Assembly: GCF_000452705.1 (NCBI RefSeq)
Contig: NZ_CP007014.1
Span: 3,659,501-3,723,500, forward strand
DNA: 64,000 nucleotides
Origin: Pseudomonas syringae CC1557
GTDB lineage: Bacteria > Pseudomonadota > Gammaproteobacteria > Pseudomonadales > Pseudomonadaceae
Direction of reading: 5' to 3'
Part shown: positions 46,500 through 55,994 of the stretch, one piece after another
Layout of the letters: every line of letters starts with the position of its first letter
Numbering within the stretch: the stretch's first letter is position 1
The notes under the pieces: model-generated
What the model was told of the DNA's origin: nothing
The model's input: the letters and a program-made list of their open reading frames with translations, nothing else
Databases searched by the model: none
Translations under genes and position numbers: made by a program

Positions 46500-47803
46500 C
46501 AAAACGACTCCTGGTTGAACGTTCTGGCCATGCCATTCCAGCAGGCATCGTAATCGGCTTGCAGTTGCGGGCAGCCCAGCGCATGGCGACTGGGGCGTAA
46601 TACTTTGCCGGTTTCGAACATGAAGGCCATGGTGTTTTCGATTTTGTGCGGTTTGAGGTCCGCAGCGATGGCTTTTTCCGCGGTGACGTTATCCGGGCCA
46701 TGGGCGCTCATGCAGTTGTGCAGCGACGCCCCGCCGGGCATGAAGCCTTCGGCCTTGGCATCGTAGGCGCCATCGATCAGGCCCATGAACTCGTTCATCA
46801 GGTTGCGATGAAACCACGGTGGCCGGAAAGTGTTCTCTGCCACCATCCAGCGCGGCGGGAAGATCACAAAATCGATGTTCGCCTGCCCGTGGATGACACC
46901 TGGCGAAGTCAGCACGGTGAAGATCGACGGGTCCGGGTGATCGTAGCTGACCGTGCCGAGGGTATTGAAGCGCCGCAGGTCGTACTTGTACGGCACGTTG
47001 TTGCCATGCCATCCCACCACGTCGAACGGCGAATGTTCCAGCTGCGTCGCCCACAATTCGCCAAGGAATTTCTGCACCAGTTGCAACGGCTTATCGCGTT
47101 CTTCAAACCAGGCTACCGGGGTCAGGAAATCACGCGGGTTGGCCAGCCCGTTGCTGCCGATAGGCCCGAGCTCCGGCAGGCGCAAGGCACAACCGTGGTT
47201 CTCGCAGATATAACCGCGTGCGTTACCATCGAGCAGTTGCACACTGAATTTCAGACCACGCGGCAGCACAGCTATTTCCAGCGGTTCGATGTCCAGCAGG
47301 CCCAGCTCAGTGACGATTCTCAGCCGCCCTTGTTGCGGCACGATCAGCCACTCGCCATCGGCATTGAAAAATGCGCGCTGCATTGAGGTGTTGGCTGCAT
47401 ACACATACACGCTGACACCGTCGGCCTGATCCGCCGTCGAGGTGCTGGCCAGGGAAATCAGGCCATCAATGAAGTCAGTGGCTTCGGCCGGCACATCGAA
47501 AGCATTCCAGCGTAAGCGATTGGGGTTGATCGGGCCTTGTTCACGGCCGACGATCTGCCGGTCCATACGTTGATAGCGCGGATGCGCCGCCGAGGGTTTA
47601 ATCCGGTACAGCCAGCTGCGTCGGGCTTCGCTGCGTGCGACGGTAAAGGCAGTTCCCGAGAATTGCTCGGCGTACAGGCCCAGCGAATGCCTCTGCGGCG
47701 AGTTCTGACCCACCGGCAATGCGCCTGGCAAGGCTTCGCTGCTGAACTGGTTGCCGAAGCCCGACTGGTAAACCAGTACGTCGGTGCTGGAATGAATAGC
47801 CAT
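46499..47803 (-). CDS. hmgA: homogentisate 1,2-dioxygenase
   Basis: 434 residues, family length. It opens the ring of homogentisate with O2 to give maleylacetoacetate. The iron ligands are recognisable: His and Glu in [13 protein letters not shown] and His in [11 protein letters not shown]. First gene of hmgA-fahA. Loss of this enzyme in Pseudomonas gives brown pyomelanin, so its intactness here predicts non-pigmented growth on tyrosine. Divergent hmgR lies 138 bases away across symmetric operators. Confidence 0.95.
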   Translation of the reverse strand: MAIHSSTDVLVYQSGFGNQFSSEALPGALPVGQNSPQRHSLGLYAEQFSGTAFTVARSEARRSWLYRIKPSAAHPRYQRMDRQIVGREQGPINPNRLRWNAFDVPAEATDFIDGLISLASTSTADQADGVSVYVYAANTSMQRAFFNADGEWLIVPQQGRLRIVTELGLLDIEPLEIAVLPRGLKFSVQLLDGNARGYICENHGCALRLPELGPIGSNGLANPRDFLTPVAWFEERDKPLQLVQKFLGELWATQLEHSPFDVVGWHGNNVPYKYDLRRFNTLGTVSYDHPDPSIFTVLTSPGVIHGQANIDFVIFPPRWMVAENTFRPPWFHRNLMNEFMGLIDGAYDAKAEGFMPGGASLHNCMSAHGPDNVTAEKAIAADLKPHKIENTMAFMFETGKVLRPSRHALGCPQLQADYDACWNGMARTFNQESF

Positions 47804-47853
47804 CTGGACCTCTTGTTGTTATTCGGTCACACAGTGATTAACGGAATATCACT

Positions 47854-47881
47854 TTACGTAAATTAATTACGCTTAACGTAA
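47854..47881. promoter_or_regulatory. HmgR operator region
   Basis: TTACGTAA (47854-47861) is followed by TTACGCTTAACGTAA (47867-47881), a TTACG-N5-CGTAA palindrome within longer arms AATTACG/CGTAATT (47865-47883). It lies between the divergent hmgA and IclR-family genes, where P. putida HmgR is known to bind. The same 15-base pattern recurs at 54388-54402. Confidence 0.62.
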
Positions 47882-47941
47882 TTTGAGTTTGAAAGCCGGT
47901 CAAGCTATAAAGCTGCCTTCCCAGACCGGCGCAGTGTTCCC

Positions 47942-48733
47942 ATGACCCAAGAAACTGAAAGCCCTGCGGGTGGACGTCAGCAGAAGGTTCAGGCAGCCGA
48001 AGTCGGCCTGGGCGTACTCAAGGCGCTGGCTGAATTGTCGCCGTCCACCTCGCTGTCAAAACTGGCCGAGCATCTGGGCATGCCGCCCAGCAAGGTCCAC
48101 CGTTACCTGCAGGCGCTGATCGCCAGCGGCTTTGCCGAACAGGATGCCGTCAACAACCATTACGGGCTGGGGCGAGAAGCATTGCAGGTCGGGCTGGCAT
48201 CGCTGGGCAAGCTGGACGTGCTGAAGGTGTCGGCGCCATGGCTGGCCAACCTGCGCGACGAACTGAACCAGACCTGCTTCCTGGCCGTATGGGGTAACAA
48301 AGGCCCGACGGTGGTGTACGTCGAGCCGTCGATGGGCGCGGTGACGCTGGTCACGCAGATCGGTTCGGTGCTGCCGCTGCTCAGTTCGTCTACCGGACTG
48401 GTGTTCGACAGCTTTCTGGCCAAGGGAGAAACCGCGCTGCTGCGTGAACAGGAAACGCCTCATCTGGATGCGGGTCAACTGCGCGAGATCGAGCGCCACA
48501 TCGAGCAGATCCGCAGCACTGGCGTTCACCAGATTCAGGGCATGCTGATGCCGGGCATCAACGCAGCCTCCTCGCCCCTGTTCGCCATGGGCGACAAGCT
48601 GGTGGGGGTGATCACGGTGGTTGGGCCGGGATCAGTGTTGAATGACGCGGCGCAGAGCGAGGCGGCCAGACGTCTGCTTGAAACGGCGACGGTGATCAGT
48701 GCGCGTATGGGCGGTAGCCGTTCGCCCGTTTGA
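47942..48733 (+). CDS. hmgR: IclR-family regulator of homogentisate catabolism, HmgR
   Basis: 263 residues. Winged helix-turn-helix (about 20-80: VLKALAELSPSTSLSKLAEHLGMPPSKVHRYLQALIASGFAEQD) and C-terminal IclR effector domain (95-255). In P. putida the divergent IclR protein HmgR represses hmgABC and is released by homogentisate. Position and family fit that role here. The ribosome site is weak. The frame is on the + strand divergent to hmgA. Confidence 0.85.
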   Translation: MTQETESPAGGRQQKVQAAEVGLGVLKALAELSPSTSLSKLAEHLGMPPSKVHRYLQALIASGFAEQDAVNNHYGLGREALQVGLASLGKLDVLKVSAPWLANLRDELNQTCFLAVWGNKGPTVVYVEPSMGAVTLVTQIGSVLPLLSSSTGLVFDSFLAKGETALLREQETPHLDAGQLREIERHIEQIRSTGVHQIQGMLMPGINAASSPLFAMGDKLVGVITVVGPGSVLNDAAQSEAARRLLETATVISARMGGSRSPV

Positions 48734-48839
48734 TGCCCACCATCATCGGACTCTGGATGGGTATGTCCTCTCGACACTCTCAGCGCGTTACATTCCTGGG
48801 TGCAGAAATCCATCACGCTCAAACATCAGGGGTAACGGG

Positions 48840-50396
48840 CTATGCGTTGGCAAGACGACCCGCTCCATGCAAACCATGAATCAACCGACCCTCGACACGG
48901 TTGCGACCTTTGGTTTTAGCGAAGTAAAGGAGTCGATCTGCCTCCTCCAGAGCGGTGGTATACCCCTCCTTCGCTGGTGCATTGATCGCCACTACGCCCG
49001 AGCTGATCGTCAGTTTGCCCAGCGGGCTGGCGGAGTGTTCTATAAAAGTATTCACGATGGATGATTTGACTTTTTCAGCGACGCTCAGCGCACTCGCCAA
49101 ATCCGTTTCGGGCAGCAGAATGACAAATTCCTCACCGCCGTAACGTGCTGCAATATCCCCAGCCCGGGTGATACTGCTGCCGATGAGCCCTGCTACCTGC
49201 CTCAGGCAGTCGTCACCCCGCAGATGGCCATAGATGTCGTTGTATTGCTTGAACCAGTCAATATCCAACAAAATGATTGCGATAGTTGAGTCATCGCGGC
49301 TTGCTCGTTCCCACTCCTGTTGCAAGGCAGCATCGAAGCAGCGTCGATTGGCCAAATGCGTCAGGCTGTCAGTGTGAGCGATGATCTCCAGCTCGTTTCT
49401 GGCGATGTTCAGTTCGCCTTCCGCAGTGATCAACTGTCGGATTTGCCGATACAACAAAACGCCCAACAACGCCAACGCCAGAATAATGATGCCGGTCATG
49501 ACCATGGACCGCAGCGCATAGGCCCACCAGGGCGCAAACACATGCTGCAAGGAAACGCCGGCAGCGGCGACGATGGGTAATCCGGACACCCGCCGATAGG
49601 CATATATCCTTTCTACGCCATCAACCACAGATTTGATCGAGGCGGTACCGCTGTCGCTATAAGGCAGATAGCGCGTGAAGATATCGCCCTTGGCCACATT
49701 GGTCGTCATGAGTGCGGTTAATGTAGGTCGCCGGGCCAGCAGGTCGCCATTGTTCAGCGCGAGGAAGATGACGCCCTTGTCGTCTACATCCATGCGCTCG
49801 AAAAACGTTTGAAAATACGCCACGGGCACCGTAGCCAAGGCAACGCCTGCAAAACTGCCGTCGGCAGCATTGATACGCCGACTGATCGGGATGACCATGT
49901 CTCCCGTATTGCGGCTTTGCACGATGGAACCTAAGTGGATGGACTCATCAGTGTTATCGCGGTGATAGATGAAGTACCCGCGATCGTCATTGTTTTTCGT
50001 CTGTATGCCCTTGGCAAAGGAGTTGGCGACCCAGTTGCCCTGCGCATCGTAGATGAAGAGCCCTTGAAGCGCTTTCACGTTCACCAGGTCTTGAGCCATC
50101 AGCTTTGTCAAACGGGCTTGCTGCTCGTCTGCGACCCCGTCATGTTCAACACGCTCGACAAGATCGCGCAGCGTGTTATCAGCCTGCTTTATCGTGTCCT
50201 GGGCTTGCTGCTCCGCGGCAAGAACGATGTTGGATACCGCAATTCTGGCGGCGGCGATGCGCTCACGCTTGGACTGGTTCATCTGCCAGGCCGTAGCCAG
50301 AACCAACGATAGACAAACCAGAACAATGAAGCCGATCAACGCTTTGGTGAGCGCCGAGGCCGTGAGCCTCGTCGACATAAAGGAGAGATGGGTCAT
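48840..50396 (-). CDS. membrane diguanylate cyclase with periplasmic dCACHE sensor
   Basis: 518 residues. A first membrane helix (about 15-35) and a second (about 300-322) enclose a periplasmic dCACHE-type sensor. The GGDEF domain follows (about 350-510) with active-site GGEEF (ARYGGEEFVILLPE). RAGD, five residues before it, is the RxxD inhibitory site, so product inhibition by c-di-GMP is expected. It should make c-di-GMP in answer to a small ligand. ATG 50396 is given; a second ATG at 50378 (MSTRL) is possible, and neither has a strong ribosome site. Confidence 0.88.
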   Translation of the reverse strand: MTHLSFMSTRLTASALTKALIGFIVLVCLSLVLATAWQMNQSKRERIAAARIAVSNIVLAAEQQAQDTIKQADNTLRDLVERVEHDGVADEQQARLTKLMAQDLVNVKALQGLFIYDAQGNWVANSFAKGIQTKNNDDRGYFIYHRDNTDESIHLGSIVQSRNTGDMVIPISRRINAADGSFAGVALATVPVAYFQTFFERMDVDDKGVIFLALNNGDLLARRPTLTALMTTNVAKGDIFTRYLPYSDSGTASIKSVVDGVERIYAYRRVSGLPIVAAAGVSLQHVFAPWWAYALRSMVMTGIIILALALLGVLLYRQIRQLITAEGELNIARNELEIIAHTDSLTHLANRRCFDAALQQEWERASRDDSTIAIILLDIDWFKQYNDIYGHLRGDDCLRQVAGLIGSSITRAGDIAARYGGEEFVILLPETDLASALSVAEKVKSSIVNTFIEHSASPLGKLTISSGVVAINAPAKEGYTTALEEADRLLYFAKTKGRNRVEGRLIHGLHGAGRLANA

Positions 50397-50429
50397 AGGG
50401 CTGTCATCAAATTGGCGGTAAGACGGCCT

Positions 50430-50723
50430 ATGCAGTTTCCGTACCCTCCAGATACCAAGACCGGACGCGGGCTTGACGCATACGTTTCTCGGCTGAAAGA
50501 GATTTTTACAGGTATCCGCTTTCCTGACGATACAGTTTCTAAGCTGCCTGAAATAGCTGCCGATACGCTACCAAGAGGTGTTGCAATGTATCGAAACTTC
50601 CTTTTTTGGCGTGATAAAAGCGCAGGTTGGCAGTTTATTTTCATCGATGCTGAAGCAGTGACAATCCCGATCAATCGCTTCGCATTTCATGTGCGGTCAG
50701 CTTTTAGCGATAACCTTGAATGA
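50430..50723 (+). CDS. small hypothetical protein coupled to the following GGDEF-EAL gene
   Basis: A 97-residue protein (MQFPYPPDTKTGRGLDAYVSRLKEIF...). No signal peptide or membrane segment; an N-terminal helix is followed by beta-rich stretches (WQFIFIDAEAVTIPI). Its stop overlaps the next start (ATGA at 50720), which argues for a real, translationally coupled gene, although the ribosome site is weak. A longer start at 50388 would overlap the divergent cyclase start. I recognise no family. The base composition is more AT-rich than its surroundings. Confidence 0.5.
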   Translation: MQFPYPPDTKTGRGLDAYVSRLKEIFTGIRFPDDTVSKLPEIAADTLPRGVAMYRNFLFWRDKSAGWQFIFIDAEAVTIPINRFAFHVRSAFSDNLE

Positions 50724-52918
50724 GCACTTACCCAGTAAGCGATAACGACGAAGAGCGCATTCAGACGTTGAATGCTTTCGGGTTGATGGATACGCCACCT
50801 GAGCACCAATACGATCAGATCGTGCAAATGGCATCGCGAATTTTTGATGCCCCCATTGTTCTGATTTCTTTGGTCCATCGCGACCGACAATTCTTCAAGG
50901 CACGTGTCGGCCTCGATGTATGCGAAACGGGTCGTGACGTCTCGTTTTGTAATTTTGCGCTCATGGGCCGTACTGTTTTCTGGGTGCCTGATGCATCGCA
51001 GGATGCGAGATTCAGCGCAAACGCCCTGGTTCTCGGAGCGCCCCATATTCGCTTTTACGCGGGGGCGCCACTCATAACCGCCAACGGTCATGTCTTGGGC
51101 AGTTTATGTCTGATCGACAATCAGCCCCGAGCGTTATTCTCGGACCGTGACCAGCGTGTCCTTCAGGACCTGGCCATCATGGTTATTGAAAAAATGGAGT
51201 TGCGCCGGCTCGAACTCGAGACCAGGGACAGTCATACCCGATTCATGAACATCACGTCGACTTCACCCGATGCCATTATTTGCTCAAACAGCAAAAATCA
51301 AATCACCTCATGGAATAACTCAGCCGAGCTTATTTTCGGGCATACCTCCGAAGACGCAGTGGGAAAGCCGCTCGACATCATTATTCCGCAAGAGATGCGC
51401 TCCCGACACAATGCAGGTTTCTCGAGGGTGGTCTCCGGCGGCCCGGCCAGCATCATTGGAAAATCCGTCAACCTGACGGCCATACATCGCGACGGCCATA
51501 AAATACCCATCGAACTTTCGCTTTCGCAATGGAGCGCTGCTGGCGAGCCACAATTTGGGGCGATCATTCGTGACGTCACCCAGCGTGTCGCTGCGGACAA
51601 ACTACTGAAGCACGCGGCTGAATACGATCATCTGACAGGCCTCGCCAATCGCTCAACACTCAAAAGGCGGATCAAAGAGGCGTGTGACGCACAGATATCA
51701 GCGGCAATTCTTCTGATAGACCTGGATGGTTTCAAGGATGTTAACGATACGTTAGGCCACGCCGCAGGTGATTTTGTCCTCAAAGTGACGTCCAGTCGCC
51801 TTCGCGAACACGTGCCGACGTTTCATATGGTTGCCCGTCTGGGTGGCGACGAATTCGTAGTTTTCATGGCAGACACCGCAGATCAGTCCAAAGCGATCAC
51901 GCTGGGTTTGGCGCTCATTGCAGTCATCGAGGAACCCATAGAGTTTGAAGACAACTCCATTTATATCGGAGCCAGTGTCGGCGTGTCCGTAAGGTCAGGT
52001 TCCGATTACGATGGGGAGCAAATGCTGGGCAACGCGGACTTGGCGCTCTATCAAGCCAAGTCTGACGGACGATCCCTTGTTCGTGTGTTCACCGCCGAGC
52101 ATCGACAGACCGCTTCAAAAAGAGGAGCGCTCAGCTCATCAATGCGTCAGGCATGGGCGAACAAAGAGTTTGAGCTGTACTACCAGCCCCAGATACGACT
52201 TGCCGATGGCGCAATTACCGGGGCCGAGGCCCTAATACGATGGAACCATCCGACCCTCGGTGTCGTGTCCCCGGCGTTTTTTTTACATGCTCTGGAAGCA
52301 GGCCTGCTAGCGATACCGGTAGGCGAATGGATATTGCGTTCAGCCTGTGAGCAGGCCGCTCAATGGCGCAACAGCGGCTGTGACGGGTTCAGGATCGGCG
52401 TCAATTTGTTCGCCGCTCAATTTCGCATGCGCGACTTTTCTGAAATGGTTGAAAGTGCACTTAACGACTTTTCCTTGCCCGCGCACTCACTTGAACTGGA
52501 AATTACAGAAAACATCATTTTGCGAAACGAGCAGCGAATCATGGAACCCCTTCGCCACCTTCGATCATTGGGGGTAGGCATTGCGTTCGATGATTTCGGT
52601 ACAGGCTATGCGTCCTTGAGCCTTCTGAAAGACTATCCGGTCACCCGCCTGAAGATTGATCGCTCGTTTGTCAGTGGCGTCGAACGCAGCAAAAAAGACG
52701 AAGTCATCATCGAGGCTGTTATCAGGCTGGCGGCCGGTTTTAACCTTCAAGTCACTGCAGAAGGCATCGAAACCGGCGAACAGGAAAGTTTGATGCGGCA
52801 TTATTTGTGCGATGAAGGCCAAGGCTATCTGTATGGTCGCCCTATGACGGCTCATGAATTCACTGCGCGTTATATCTCGACTCATGAACGAGCATCGGCT
52901 GTGCGGGATCATAAATAA
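50720..52918 (+). CDS. GAF-PAS-GGDEF-EAL c-di-GMP signalling protein
   Basis: 732 residues, soluble. GAF domain (about 10-155), PAS domain (about 168-295), GGDEF domain (about 300-455) with intact GGDEF in ARLGGDEFVVF but no RxxD inhibitory site, and EAL domain (about 470-720). The EAL catalytic set looks complete: GAEALIRW, VNLFAAQF, LEITENI, DDFGTGYASL, LKIDRSFV and EGIET. It could make and break c-di-GMP, with the balance set by the GAF/PAS sensors; a net phosphodiesterase is likely. It faces the cyclase at 48840-50396 head-to-head. Confidence 0.9.
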   Translation: MSTYPVSDNDEERIQTLNAFGLMDTPPEHQYDQIVQMASRIFDAPIVLISLVHRDRQFFKARVGLDVCETGRDVSFCNFALMGRTVFWVPDASQDARFSANALVLGAPHIRFYAGAPLITANGHVLGSLCLIDNQPRALFSDRDQRVLQDLAIMVIEKMELRRLELETRDSHTRFMNITSTSPDAIICSNSKNQITSWNNSAELIFGHTSEDAVGKPLDIIIPQEMRSRHNAGFSRVVSGGPASIIGKSVNLTAIHRDGHKIPIELSLSQWSAAGEPQFGAIIRDVTQRVAADKLLKHAAEYDHLTGLANRSTLKRRIKEACDAQISAAILLIDLDGFKDVNDTLGHAAGDFVLKVTSSRLREHVPTFHMVARLGGDEFVVFMADTADQSKAITLGLALIAVIEEPIEFEDNSIYIGASVGVSVRSGSDYDGEQMLGNADLALYQAKSDGRSLVRVFTAEHRQTASKRGALSSSMRQAWANKEFELYYQPQIRLADGAITGAEALIRWNHPTLGVVSPAFFLHALEAGLLAIPVGEWILRSACEQAAQWRNSGCDGFRIGVNLFAAQFRMRDFSEMVESALNDFSLPAHSLELEITENIILRNEQRIMEPLRHLRSLGVGIAFDDFGTGYASLSLLKDYPVTRLKIDRSFVSGVERSKKDEVIIEAVIRLAAGFNLQVTAEGIETGEQESLMRHYLCDEGQGYLYGRPMTAHEFTARYISTHERASAVRDHK

Positions 52919-53062
52919 TGCAGAGCCCGCTTGAGCAGGCGCTTTTAAAACCTGTAGTGCGCTACTGACCCTGCACACGACGTCAAGGTTTTCACGGAAA
53001 GAGCGGGCACCCGCCCATCCTTGAACGGGTGCAGCCGATTCCGGGTGTAGCGATGTATCAGA

Positions 53063-53079
53063 GCATTGGCACGAGAGTC
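53063..53079. repeat. 17-base dispersed repeat, copy 2
   Basis: GCATTGGCACGAGAGTC occurs here and identically at 40884-40900, both in intergenic DNA after genes. It resembles a fragment of a short dispersed repeat; I cannot name it with certainty. Confidence 0.5.
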
Positions 53080-53087
53080 TAAGCCGC

Positions 53088-54164
53088 TCAATCCGGCGTC
53101 AGTACACCGCGCTGGATCTGATCGCGTTCGATAGATTCGAACAGTGCCTTGAAGTTGCCTTCGCCGAACCCGTCGTCGCCCTTGCGCTGGATGAATTCGA
53201 AGAACACCGGCCCCATCAGGGTGGCGGAGAATATCTGCAACAGCAGTCGACGTTCGCCACCCTCCGAGGAGCCGTCCAGCAGGATACCGCGTGACTTGAG
53301 TTCGGCTTCAGGCTCGCCGTGATCCGGCAGGCGCCCTTGCAGCATTTCATAGTAAGTGTCCGGCGGTGCCGTCATGAAGCGCATGCCGGTGGCTTTCAGT
53401 GCGTCCCAGGTCTGAATCAGGTCATCGGTGAAGAAGGCTACGTGCTGAATGCCTTCGCCATTGAACTGCATCAGGAACTCTTCGATCTGCCCGGCGCCTT
53501 TCGATGATTCTTCGTTCAACGGGATGCGGATCATGCCATCCGGCGCGCTCATGGCCTTGGAGGTCAGGCCGGTGTATTCGCCCTTGATATCGAAGTAACG
53601 CAGTTCACGAAAGTTGAACAGTTTTTCGTAAAAGTTCGCCCAGTAAGCCATACGACCGCGATACACGTTGTGGGTCAGGTGATCGATGAATTTCAGGCCC
53701 GCACCGACCGGATGACGGTCCACGCCATCGATGAAGTTGAAGTCGATGTCATAGATCGACGTCCCTTCGCCAAACCGGTCGATCAGGTACAACGGCGCGC
53801 CACCAATGCCCTTGATCGCTGGCAGGCGCAACTCCATAGGCCCGGTGGCGATTTCCAGCGGTTGCGCGCCCAGTTCCAGCGCCCGGTTGTAGGCCTGCTG
53901 GGCGTCCTTGACGCGGAATGCCATGCCGCACACTGATGGGCCATGCTCAGCCGCAAAGTAGGACGCCAGGCTGTGCGGTTCATTATTGAGGATCAGGTTG
54001 ATCGCGCCCTGGCGGTACAGCGTCACATCCTTGGAACGGTGAGTCGCAACCCTGGTGAAGCCCATCATCTCGAACACAGGCTCAAGAGAGTTGGGGGTCG
54101 GTGAAGCGAATTCGATGAATTCAAAGCCCATCAGGCCCATCGGATTTTCGTAGAGATCAGCCAT
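53088..54164 (-). CDS. hpd: 4-hydroxyphenylpyruvate dioxygenase
   Basis: 358 residues, the bacterial family length. It converts 4-hydroxyphenylpyruvate to homogentisate, feeding HmgA. The Fe(II) facial triad is visible: His in IDHLTHNV, His in [10 protein letters not shown] and Glu in [12 protein letters not shown]. The ATG at 54164 ([23 protein letters not shown]) has AAGGAG before it; the longer frame is rejected. It is separated from hmgA-fahA by about 5 kb including two c-di-GMP genes. Confidence 0.95.
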   Translation of the reverse strand: MADLYENPMGLMGFEFIEFASPTPNSLEPVFEMMGFTRVATHRSKDVTLYRQGAINLILNNEPHSLASYFAAEHGPSVCGMAFRVKDAQQAYNRALELGAQPLEIATGPMELRLPAIKGIGGAPLYLIDRFGEGTSIYDIDFNFIDGVDRHPVGAGLKFIDHLTHNVYRGRMAYWANFYEKLFNFRELRYFDIKGEYTGLTSKAMSAPDGMIRIPLNEESSKGAGQIEEFLMQFNGEGIQHVAFFTDDLIQTWDALKATGMRFMTAPPDTYYEMLQGRLPDHGEPEAELKSRGILLDGSSEGGERRLLLQIFSATLMGPVFFEFIQRKGDDGFGEGNFKALFESIERDQIQRGVLTPD

Positions 54165-54494
54165 GACTGGCTCCTTGCAGGAAAGTGAGGGTGAACAAAC
54201 AACGCAATCACTGTCCTGCGGGCGGCGCACACGGAATACCGCGCACGCTGCGCGCGAGAAAATCACCGAAAATCAGTTGCAGACCAAGAATCTTCATGAG
54301 GGCAGCCTACTCCGGCTTGTCCGATTGTGCATCACGATGTGCCTGTTGAAAGGCCGGGTGCTACCCGCTGTTATTGTCGTAACCATATTACGCAATGCGT
54401 AAGCTGCGTGATCCATACAGCGCTGTCAACTCAAGCTGTGCGCTGAATGAGCTAGGATGCATGGACCCGATAAAAACAATGCTGGGGTGGCTTG
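54165..54494. promoter_or_regulatory. hpd-glcD divergent control region
   Basis: 330 bases. It holds the perfect palindrome TTACGCAATGCGTAA (54388-54402), 93 bases before glcD and 224 before hpd, sharing the TTACG-N5-CGTAA pattern of the hmg operator. A 29-codon ORF on the minus strand (54208-54297) lies in the hpd leader. No other gene seen. Confidence 0.5.
54208..54297 (-). CDS. possible leader peptide of hpd
   Basis: A 29-residue [21 protein letters not shown] then [11 protein letters not shown], ending 43 bases before the hpd start on the same strand. A GGAG lies about 12 bases before its ATG. There is no Tyr or Phe run of a classic attenuator (two Phe only). It may be chance; conservation across pseudomonads would decide. 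Confidence 0.28.
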   Translation of the reverse strand: MKILGLQLIFGDFLARSVRGIPCAPPAGQ

Positions 54495-55994
54495 ATGAAT
54501 ATTCAGTACGACGAACGCATCGATGGCGCACTGCCGGCTGTCGACAAGCAGCACCTGTTGCGGGACCTGCAACGCCTGTTGCCCGATCTGGATATCCTGC
54601 ATCGCGCCGAAGAGCTGCGGCCTTACGAGTGCGACGGCTTGTCGGCCTATCGCACGACGCCCATGCTCGTGGTCCTGCCCCGCCACCTTGAAGAAGTACA
54701 GACACTGCTCAAACTGTGCCACGCGCGCGGCGTGCCGGTGGTTGCACGTGGCGCAGGCACAGGGTTATCAGGGGGCGCGCTGCCGTTGGAAAAAGGCGTG
54801 CTGCTGGTGATGGCGCGCTTCAATCAAATCCTCGACATCAACCCTGCCGCCCGCCTGGCGCGCGTACAACCGGGTGTGCGCAACCTTGCGATCTCCCAGG
54901 CAGCATCGCGATACGGCCTGTATTACGCGCCGGACCCATCGTCGCAAATAGCCTGTTCCATCGGCGGCAACGTGGCGGAAAACGCAGGCGGCGTGCACTG
55001 CCTGAAATACGGGCTGACCGTGCATAACCTGCTCAAGGTCGACATCCTGACAATTGAGGGAGAACCCATGAGCCTGGGCGGCGACACGCTGGATTCGCCG
55101 GGCTTCGACTTGCTGGCGCTGTTCACCGGTTCCGAAGGCATGCTTGGCATCATCACTGAGGTCACCGTCAAACTGCTGCCGCGCCCGCAAGTGGCCAAGG
55201 TGCTGCTCGCCGCCTTCGACTCGGTAGAGAAAGCCGGTCGTGCGGTGGCCGATATCATCGCAGCGGGTATTATTCCCGGCGGCCTGGAGATGATGGATAA
55301 CCTGGCGATCCGCGCCGCCGAGGACTTTATTCACGCGGGCTATCCGGTCGACGCCGAAGCCATTCTGCTGTGCGAACTGGATGGCGTCGAAGCCGACGTG
55401 CATGCCGATTGCGAACGCGTCCGCGCGGTGCTGGAGCGCGCTGGCGCCACCGAGGTGCGCCAGGCAAAGGACGAAGCCGAACGTGTTCGTTTCTGGGCCG
55501 GACGCAAGAACGCCTTCCCGGCCGTCGGCCGCCTGTCGCCCGACTATTACTGTATGGACGGGACCATCCCGAGGCGCGAACTGCCGGGTGTACTGCGCGG
55601 CATCAGCGAACTTTCCGAGCAATACGGCCTGCGCGTCGCCAATGTGTTTCATGCGGGTGACGGCAACATGCACCCGCTGATCCTGTTCGACGCCAATCAA
55701 CCCGGCGAACTGGAGCGCGCCGAGGCACTCGGCGGCAGCATTCTGGAGCTGTGCGTCAAGGTCGGCGGCAGCATCACCGGGGAACACGGGGTCGGGCGCG
55801 AAAAGATCAATCAGATGTGCGCGCAGTTCAACAGCGACGAATTGACCTTTTTCCATGCGATCAAGGCCGCGTTCGACGCCAGCGGCCTGCTCAATCCCGG
55901 GAAGAACATTCCGACCCTGCAGCGCTGTGCTGAATTCGGCGCCATGCATATTCACGCCGGGCAATTGCCCTTCCCTGAACTGGAGCGTTTCTGA
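54495..55994 (+). CDS. glcD: glycolate oxidase FAD-linked subunit GlcD
   Basis: 499 residues. FAD-binding (PCMH-type) domain with VVARGAGTGLSGGALPLEKGVLL (about 80-105) and ASRYGLYYAPDPSSQIACSIGGNVAENAGG; C-terminal FAD-linked oxidase domain with HAGDGNMHPLILFD and TGEHGVGREK. It oxidises glycolate (or D-lactate) to glyoxylate (pyruvate) with GlcE and GlcF. The ATG at 54495 is used instead of a TTG one codon upstream. Its stop overlaps the glcE start (TGATG). Confidence 0.95.
   Translation: MNIQYDERIDGALPAVDKQHLLRDLQRLLPDLDILHRAEELRPYECDGLSAYRTTPMLVVLPRHLEEVQTLLKLCHARGVPVVARGAGTGLSGGALPLEKGVLLVMARFNQILDINPAARLARVQPGVRNLAISQAASRYGLYYAPDPSSQIACSIGGNVAENAGGVHCLKYGLTVHNLLKVDILTIEGEPMSLGGDTLDSPGFDLLALFTGSEGMLGIITEVTVKLLPRPQVAKVLLAAFDSVEKAGRAVADIIAAGIIPGGLEMMDNLAIRAAEDFIHAGYPVDAEAILLCELDGVEADVHADCERVRAVLERAGATEVRQAKDEAERVRFWAGRKNAFPAVGRLSPDYYCMDGTIPRRELPGVLRGISELSEQYGLRVANVFHAGDGNMHPLILFDANQPGELERAEALGGSILELCVKVGGSITGEHGVGREKINQMCAQFNSDELTFFHAIKAAFDASGLLNPGKNIPTLQRCAEFGAMHIHAGQLPFPELERF

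Noticed and set aside
53088..54266. Longer hpd start at 54266
   Set aside because: The extra 34 residues are Arg/Ser/Cys-rich and unlike the family; AAGGAG is correctly placed before the ATG at 54164.
54768..55964. 398-codon frame antisense to glcD
   Set aside because: Shadow of glcD, which has all its FAD-binding motifs.
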